Shown: positions 6,257 to 9,247 of the stretch, one piece after another | How positions within the stretch are numbered: the first letter of the stretch is position 1 | How the letters are laid out: each line of letters opens with the position of its first letter | Source of the DNA: Chloroflexota bacterium | GTDB taxonomy: Bacteria; Chloroflexota; Anaerolineae; Fen-1058 | NCBI GenBank assembly: GCA_016219235.1 | Contig: JACRBO010000348.1 | Span: forward strand, 1 to 9,247 | Length of the DNA: 9,247 nt | Reading direction: 5' to 3' | Made by a program: the position numbers and the translations under genes | The notes under the pieces: model-generated | Databases searched by the model: none | Told to the model about the DNA's origin: nothing | What the model saw: the letters and a program-made list of their open reading frames with translations, nothing else

Positions 6257-6937
6257 CTACTTCACAATCGCGAAGTTAAACAGCGGTGTGCCCAGCTTGC
6301 CCATCAAGCGAATCCAGATCGGCAGCAACATCTCCGTGCCGCGCGCCGTCGTGATGTCGCCGACATCGATAATGTCTCGCCAGCCGAAACTCTTCAACAG
6401 TTCGGCCACCTGCGCTTTCGCGGCAGCGTCATTGCCGCTCATAAAGACGGTGTGATCGCCGCCGGCTAGCTGGCCCGGATTGACCATCAGGCTGGCAGTC
6501 ATAGTGTTGAGCGCCTTGACCACGTTTACCCTGGGATAGGCGCGCTGAATCTGCTCGGCCAGCGAGTCGGTGTCTTTGACGAACAGCGTCGGCGGCATGC
6601 CTTTGGAAAAATCGAGCGGATTGGAAATGTCGATCAAGGTTTTGCCGTTGAGATTGGCCTCGGCCGCCGACTTGAGAATCTCGAGGGTTGCAAAGCCGCT
6701 GGTGGCATTGACGACCAACTCACCATGAGTGGCAGCCTGCGCGAAGGTGCCGAGCTTTATCTTTGGATGTTGTCTGTGCCACTCACTAAACGGTGGATTG
6801 CCCATTCGATCGGGCGCGGTGCGCGCCTGTGTTTCGGCAACGTCGCGTGTGCCGATCATCACGTCGTGGCCCAGCTGCGTCAATCGGCCGCCGATGGCGC
6901 GTCCTACTGTGCCCGTCCCCAACACTGCGATCTTCAT
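6257..6937 (-). CDS. NADPH-dependent F420 reductase family protein
   Basis: The 226-residue protein has an N-terminal Rossmann fold (MKIAVLGTGTVGRAIG, GxGxxG at 7-12). MIGTRD follows at 27-32; in F420:NADP oxidoreductases the equivalent Thr/Ser-Arg contacts the NADP 2'-phosphate. KALNTM (141-146) and the C-terminal EMLLPIWIRLMG...FNFAIV segment are also family-typical. Characterised members move hydride between F420H2 and NADP; many relatives have not been shown to use F420, so the cofactor partner is uncertain. The start is well supported: GAGGAG lies 6 nt before the ATG at 6937. It follows a minus-strand terminator of the DUF4177-like gene, so it probably has its own promoter between about 6940 and 6987, though I see no clear one. 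Confidence 0.85.
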   Translation of the reverse strand: MKIAVLGTGTVGRAIGGRLTQLGHDVMIGTRDVAETQARTAPDRMGNPPFSEWHRQHPKIKLGTFAQAATHGELVVNATSGFATLEILKSAAEANLNGKTLIDISNPLDFSKGMPPTLFVKDTDSLAEQIQRAYPRVNVVKALNTMTASLMVNPGQLAGGDHTVFMSGNDAAAKAQVAELLKSFGWRDIIDVGDITTARGTEMLLPIWIRLMGKLGTPLFNFAIVK

Positions 6938-6986
6938 GTGAGTCTCCTCGTTGATGAATTAGCGACTATGATGATGATACCACGCA

Positions 6987-7016
6987 CAAAAGGCAAGAGG
7001 TCTTCGCCTCTTGCCT
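6987..7016 (-). terminator. Rho-independent terminator of the DUF4177-like gene
   Basis: On the minus strand a 10-bp perfect stem, AGGCAAGAGG (loop of 6) CCTCTTGCCT, is followed immediately by TTTT. The plus-strand arms are 6991-7000 and 7007-7016. It lies about 25 nt past the stop codon of the gene at 7039-7308. One arm is made of heptamer array D sequence. Confidence 0.75.
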
Positions 7017-7042
7017 CCTGCTTCCTGCCTCCCGCCTGCTAC
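7008..7042. repeat. Heptamer repeat array D (CTCCTGC type)
   Basis: Five consecutive 7-bp units without a slip: CTCTTGC, CTCCTGC, TTCCTGC, CTCCCGC, CTGCTAC. The sequence differs from arrays A-C but the period is the same. The last unit includes the stop codon (7039-7041) of the minus-strand DUF4177-like gene, and the first units form an arm of that gene's terminator. Confidence 0.7.
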
Positions 7043-7308
7043 AACGGCGTGGTCTCGCTCTTGATGGGTTTGGCCGGCTCCGGGTCCTGCCCGTCGGCCA
7101 GCGCGCGCTTGAAGATGTGAAACGCCGCGCCCATCGGCTGATGCTGCACCGCCGTCAACTCCCAGCCCTGCACGCCCAGGGCGTTCAGATAGCGCCGCCC
7201 AAACGACGTCATCCGCTCGCCATCCTGGATGGTCGTCTCTTCACCTTCCACCGAAACCCGCCCGCGAAAATCCGCGTACACCACTTTGTATTCAAATCGC
7301 TGTGCCAT
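7039..7308 (-). CDS. Small DUF4177-like protein
   Basis: The 89-residue soluble protein opens with RFEYKVVYADFRG, has LNALGVQGWELTAVQHQ in the middle, and continues AAFHIFKRA. This pattern (EYKVV, then LN-LG--GWEL--V, then a strand ending in FKR) is that of DUF4177 proteins, whose role is unknown. The last 18 residues are polar and probably disordered. There is no signal peptide or membrane segment. The start is strongly supported by AAAGGAG about 7 nt upstream of the ATG at 7308. It appears to be transcribed as a single gene, with its own terminator and a 159-nt gap upstream. Confidence 0.75.
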   Translation of the reverse strand: MAQRFEYKVVYADFRGRVSVEGEETTIQDGERMTSFGRRYLNALGVQGWELTAVQHQPMGAAFHIFKRALADGQDPEPAKPIKSETTPL

Positions 7309-7408
7309 GTCGATCTCCTTTCAAGTTATTGAACTATCTCAAGCATACTCGTTATCGGCCTGCAAAACACCGATCAACTGATCAGGCGAAACGGTGGATT
7401 GTCTACAG

Positions 7409-7470
7409 TAGTGCGTCGCAACGTGTTGCGTAGTGCGTGGTGCGTGAATCACGTTGTGCATTGTGCATTA
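7409..7470. repeat. Heptamer repeat array E (TAGTGCG / TTGTGCA type)
   Basis: The units are TAGTGCG, TCGCAACG, TGTTGCG, TAGTGCG, TGGTGCG, TGAATCACG, TTGTGCA, TTGTGCA, TTA; the period is mainly 7. It contains the palindromes CGCAAC-GT-GTTGCG and CGTGA-A-TCACG. The final unit holds the stop codon (7468-7470) of the minus-strand protease gene. It is a third sequence dialect of the same repeat architecture. Confidence 0.72.
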
Positions 7471-8463
7471 CGGTTTCGCTTCCTGCGGCGTTACATGCAG
7501 CGTCAACTTATCGTTGCGGCGGATGATACTGATCGGCGAACGCACGCCCACCTGTTGATCGGATAGCAATCTCTGGAGTGCATCCACACTCTCGATCGGC
7601 TGATCGGCGAACCCGATGATCATGTCGCCTTCGATCAAGCCCGCGCGCTGTGCGGGACTATTCGGCTCGATCGAGACGACCAGCACGCCGCGCTCTGCCG
7701 CCAGATCGTGAAAGCGTGCGATGCGGCGCAGAATCGGCGCATCCTGCCCGCCCACGCCGATGTAACTGCGCTTGACGCGGCCATTCTTCAGCAGCTGACC
7801 CGCGACAAATTTGGCCGTGTTGATGGCCAACGCAAAGCAAATGCCCTGCGCGGGCAAAATCACGGCGGTGTTCACGCCGATCACCTCACCCCGACTGTTG
7901 ACCAGCGGCCCGCCGGAATTGCCCGGATTCAAGGCCGCATCGGTCTGGATGACGTTATCGACCAATCGGCCGGAGTCTGTTCGCAGTGACCGACCCAGCG
8001 CACTGATCACACCTGCCGTCACCGTCGTCTGAAAGCCGTACGGGTTGCCGATCGCGATAGACACCTGTCCCACGCGCACTTTGCTCGAATCACCCAGCGC
8101 CGCCGCGATCAAACTCCCGCCGTCGATGCGGATCACCGCAAGGTCTGTGGCCGGATCGTCGCCCACCGGCTGCGCTTTGAACTCGCGGCCATCACTGAGT
8201 GTCACGTCGAGGCTGGTTGCGCCATGCACCACGTGACTGTTGGTCAGGATAAAGCCATCGGGCGTAAAGATGAAGCCCGACCCTGTGCCGCGCCGCTCGT
8301 TCGGAAAACGCGATCGACGCGCTGATTGTCCATTCCCATTCACCTCGCGATTTACCTCGATGTTCACTACGGCGGGACTGACCCGCTCCGCCACACCAAT
8401 CACCGCATTGGAATAGGCATCCAGCAAATCGGCATCCGTCGCTCGTTCAAATGTCTCGTTCAT
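7468..8463 (-). CDS. HtrA/Deg-like serine protease with PDZ domain, apparently cytosolic
   Basis: The 331-residue protein has a trypsin-like domain at about 20-230 with the full triad: His77 in LTNSHVVHG, Asp107 in ATDLAVI, and Ser183 in NPGNSGGPLV. One PDZ domain (about 235-325) includes the YIGVGG carboxylate-binding loop and AGLIEGDMIIGF. Members degrade or refold damaged proteins. Most bacterial relatives have a signal peptide or membrane anchor, but this one starts MNETFERATDADLLDAYSNAV, which is acidic and non-hydrophobic, suggesting a cytoplasmic enzyme. The start is supported by GAGGA 6 nt upstream of the ATG at 8463, so a missed signal peptide is unlikely. The stop lies in array E. 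It is divergent from the radical SAM gene. Confidence 0.9.
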   Translation of the reverse strand: MNETFERATDADLLDAYSNAVIGVAERVSPAVVNIEVNREVNGNGQSARRSRFPNERRGTGSGFIFTPDGFILTNSHVVHGATSLDVTLSDGREFKAQPVGDDPATDLAVIRIDGGSLIAAALGDSSKVRVGQVSIAIGNPYGFQTTVTAGVISALGRSLRTDSGRLVDNVIQTDAALNPGNSGGPLVNSRGEVIGVNTAVILPAQGICFALAINTAKFVAGQLLKNGRVKRSYIGVGGQDAPILRRIARFHDLAAERGVLVVSIEPNSPAQRAGLIEGDMIIGFADQPIESVDALQRLLSDQQVGVRSPISIIRRNDKLTLHVTPQEAKP

Positions 8464-8602
8464 GATCGTTCCTCATGTGATAAGCATACCTGCCCCGCGC
8501 CATGCTCACACTGTCAGAATGATCAGGCCGATCGTCAATTTCGCACAGGCCGTATCCGCTTATTCCGATTATCCGTTTTACTTTGCATTGACATTTTGCC
8601 TC
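8464..8602. other. Divergent intergenic region upstream of the protease gene
   Basis: Between the protease start and the radical SAM promoter this stretch becomes AT-richer towards 8560-8600. It contains an additional TTGACA at 8588-8593 without a matching -10. I see no convincing promoter pair for the protease on the minus strand and no heptamer array. Confidence 0.4.
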
Positions 8603-8631
8603 TTGACACCAACCCCAATCTCGATTATATT
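8603..8631 (+). promoter_or_regulatory. Near-consensus sigma-70-type promoter of the radical SAM gene
   Basis: TTGACA (8603-8608, perfect -35) and TATATT (8626-8631, 5 of 6 to the -10) are separated by exactly 17 bp. A start near 8638 would give an 85-nt leader. This is the strongest promoter in the window, and its -10 is overlapped by a palindrome, so it is probably repressed. Confidence 0.75.
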
Positions 8632-8650
8632 AGTGTCAGAAATACACTAA
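8630..8650. promoter_or_regulatory. Palindromic operator O1 overlapping the -10
   Basis: TTAGTGT (8630-8636) and ACACTAA (8644-8650) form a perfect 7-bp inverted repeat around 7 bp, a 21-bp dyad typical of a dimeric helix-turn-helix repressor. It shares two bases with the -10 and covers the predicted transcription start, so a bound protein would block initiation. I cannot name the regulator. Confidence 0.65.
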
Positions 8651-8684
8651 TTGCGCTGATCAGGCGCATCATTCACCGCCCAAG

Positions 8685-8700
8685 TTAGTGTAAGTTACAC
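8685..8700. promoter_or_regulatory. Second operator-like palindrome O2 in the leader
   Basis: GTGTAA-G-TTACAC (8688-8700) is a perfect 6-bp dyad, and its left side reads TTAGTGT from 8685, identical to the O1 half-site. It lies between the predicted transcription start and the ribosome-binding site. Shared half-sites suggest the same regulator binds both. Confidence 0.55.
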
Positions 8701-8722
8701 ACCAAGATCGAGGAGACCCGCC

Positions 8723-9247
8723 ATGACCTGGAACACAACCTCCGCTGCCGACCGCCAACACTTCGATCCTGCCGATGTCTTTGCGGCTGGATTGACCGAG
8801 CATCATCTGGCGAACACCGCCTACCCGATCGGCCACGTGACGACCATGCGGCCCTATCGCGTAACGCGCCGGGACGCTGAGACCGACCGGGTAGCCGCAC
8901 AAGCGTGGGATAGGATCGATCAACTGGGCTTGTACGTGCACGTGCCCTTCTGCGAGAAACGCTGCTCGTTTTGCGAATACACCGTCGTCGATCCCAAAGA
9001 CAACCAATCGGCAGAAGACACCTACTTTGATCTGTTGATGCGCGAGTTTGAACTGTGGGGCAGCGTGAACGAATCGAAGCACAAAACGCTGATCGGTTTC
9101 GATATTGGCGGCGGCACGCCCGCCCTGCCCAAAGTGTCGAATACGGCGCGGGTGGTCGAGGCCGCGCACAAACACTTTCAGTTCCAGCCGGGCATGCAGA
9201 TCAGCATCGAGACGACGCCACGCATTGCGGCGAACGATCCGCAGAAA
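8723..9247 (+). CDS. Radical SAM protein of the HemN/HemW/HutW group (3' truncated by window)
   Basis: The first 175 residues are visible, starting at the ATG at 8723 with GAGGAG 7 nt upstream; the frame is still open at the window end. YVHVPFCEKRCSFCEY (71-86) gives the 4Fe-4S cluster cysteines C77, C81 and C84 (CxxxCxxC) of radical SAM enzymes. DIGGGTP (127-133) is the SAM-binding glycine motif, and SIETTP matches the next conserved strand. HemN makes protoporphyrinogen anaerobically, HemW is a haem chaperone, and HutW/ChuW opens haem anaerobically. Seventy residues precede the cluster motif, more than in typical HemW, which may favour a HutW/ChuW-like or other haem-related role. The missing C-terminal half prevents a decision. 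The promoter carries two operator-like palindromes, suggesting conditional expression. Confidence 0.82.
   Translation, partial: MTWNTTSAADRQHFDPADVFAAGLTEHHLANTAYPIGHVTTMRPYRVTRRDAETDRVAAQAWDRIDQLGLYVHVPFCEKRCSFCEYTVVDPKDNQSAEDTYFDLLMREFELWGSVNESKHKTLIGFDIGGGTPALPKVSNTARVVEAAHKHFQFQPGMQISIETTPRIAANDPQK

Noticed and set aside
5951..6469. Plus-strand open frame spanning the LuxR and F420-reductase-like genes
   Set aside because: It is antisense to two well-supported proteins with an Arg-rich composition typical of shadow frames.
7321..7334. TTCAAGTTATTGAA palindrome upstream of the DUF4177-like gene as an operator
   Set aside because: Only 5-bp arms, no recognisable promoter at a fitting distance and no second copy.
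7376..8668. CTGATCAGGCG word near 7378 and again near 8656, with a partial copy at 8520
   Set aside because: A short palindrome-based word in a GATC-rich sequence; two or three copies with different contexts are not enough to call a regulatory site.
8669..9175. Long minus-strand open frame opposite the radical SAM gene
   Set aside because: The plus strand carries the recognisable CxxxCxxC and GGGTP motifs with a good ribosome-binding site; the minus frame has no recognisable domain.

Overview
This is a GC-rich, gene-dense bacterial window that most resembles Chloroflexota (Anaerolineae/Chloroflexia-type). The assignment is inferred from the gene set. It combines mevalonate kinase with isopentenyl phosphate kinase in a bacterium, a surface protein with a long Thr-Pro-Asn linker, an F420-dependent NADP reductase family protein, SH3-like/YkuD cell-wall enzymes, and gaps filled with degenerate heptamer arrays. 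No rRNA, tRNA, IS element or CRISPR array is visible.

Layout. Positions 2-562 (+) hold the C-terminal half of a zinc-type MDR alcohol dehydrogenase. Convergent to it, 675-2081 (-) encodes a secreted, membrane-anchored GH99-like glycoside hydrolase with a Thr-Pro linker. Divergent from that, 2233-4560 (+) is an overlapping three-gene operon: mevalonate kinase, isopentenyl phosphate kinase, and a three-zinc-ribbon protein with a C-terminal membrane anchor. Then comes an exported L,D-transpeptidase (4692-5732, +). Its stop codon overlaps that of a minus-strand series: a short LuxR-type regulator, an F420/NADP reductase-like protein, a DUF4177-like small protein and a cytosolic HtrA-like PDZ protease. 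Diverging from the protease, a radical SAM HemW/HutW-like gene starts at 8723 and runs off the window. Its promoter is near-consensus and overlaps a palindromic operator.

The two isoprenoid kinases fit the archaeal-type or 'alternative' mevalonate route (mevalonate to mevalonate-5-P, decarboxylation to isopentenyl-P, then IPK to IPP). That route is established for Roseiflexus within this phylum. The decarboxylase is not in the window.

The most unusual signal is in the gaps. Five are occupied by degenerate arrays with a roughly 7-bp period, in three sequence 'dialects'. Three arrays (563-674, 2103-2232, 3151-3224) share TTGGTAA/TTGACC-type units, switch from TGGT to ACCA orientation part-way, and so contain 10-12 bp perfect inverted repeats. 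One encodes the last 25 residues of mevalonate kinase and the start region of the IPK gene. Two others (7008-7042 and 7409-7470) use CTCCTGC and TAGTGCG/TTGTGCA units. They resemble in kind the heptameric STRR repeats known from cyanobacteria.
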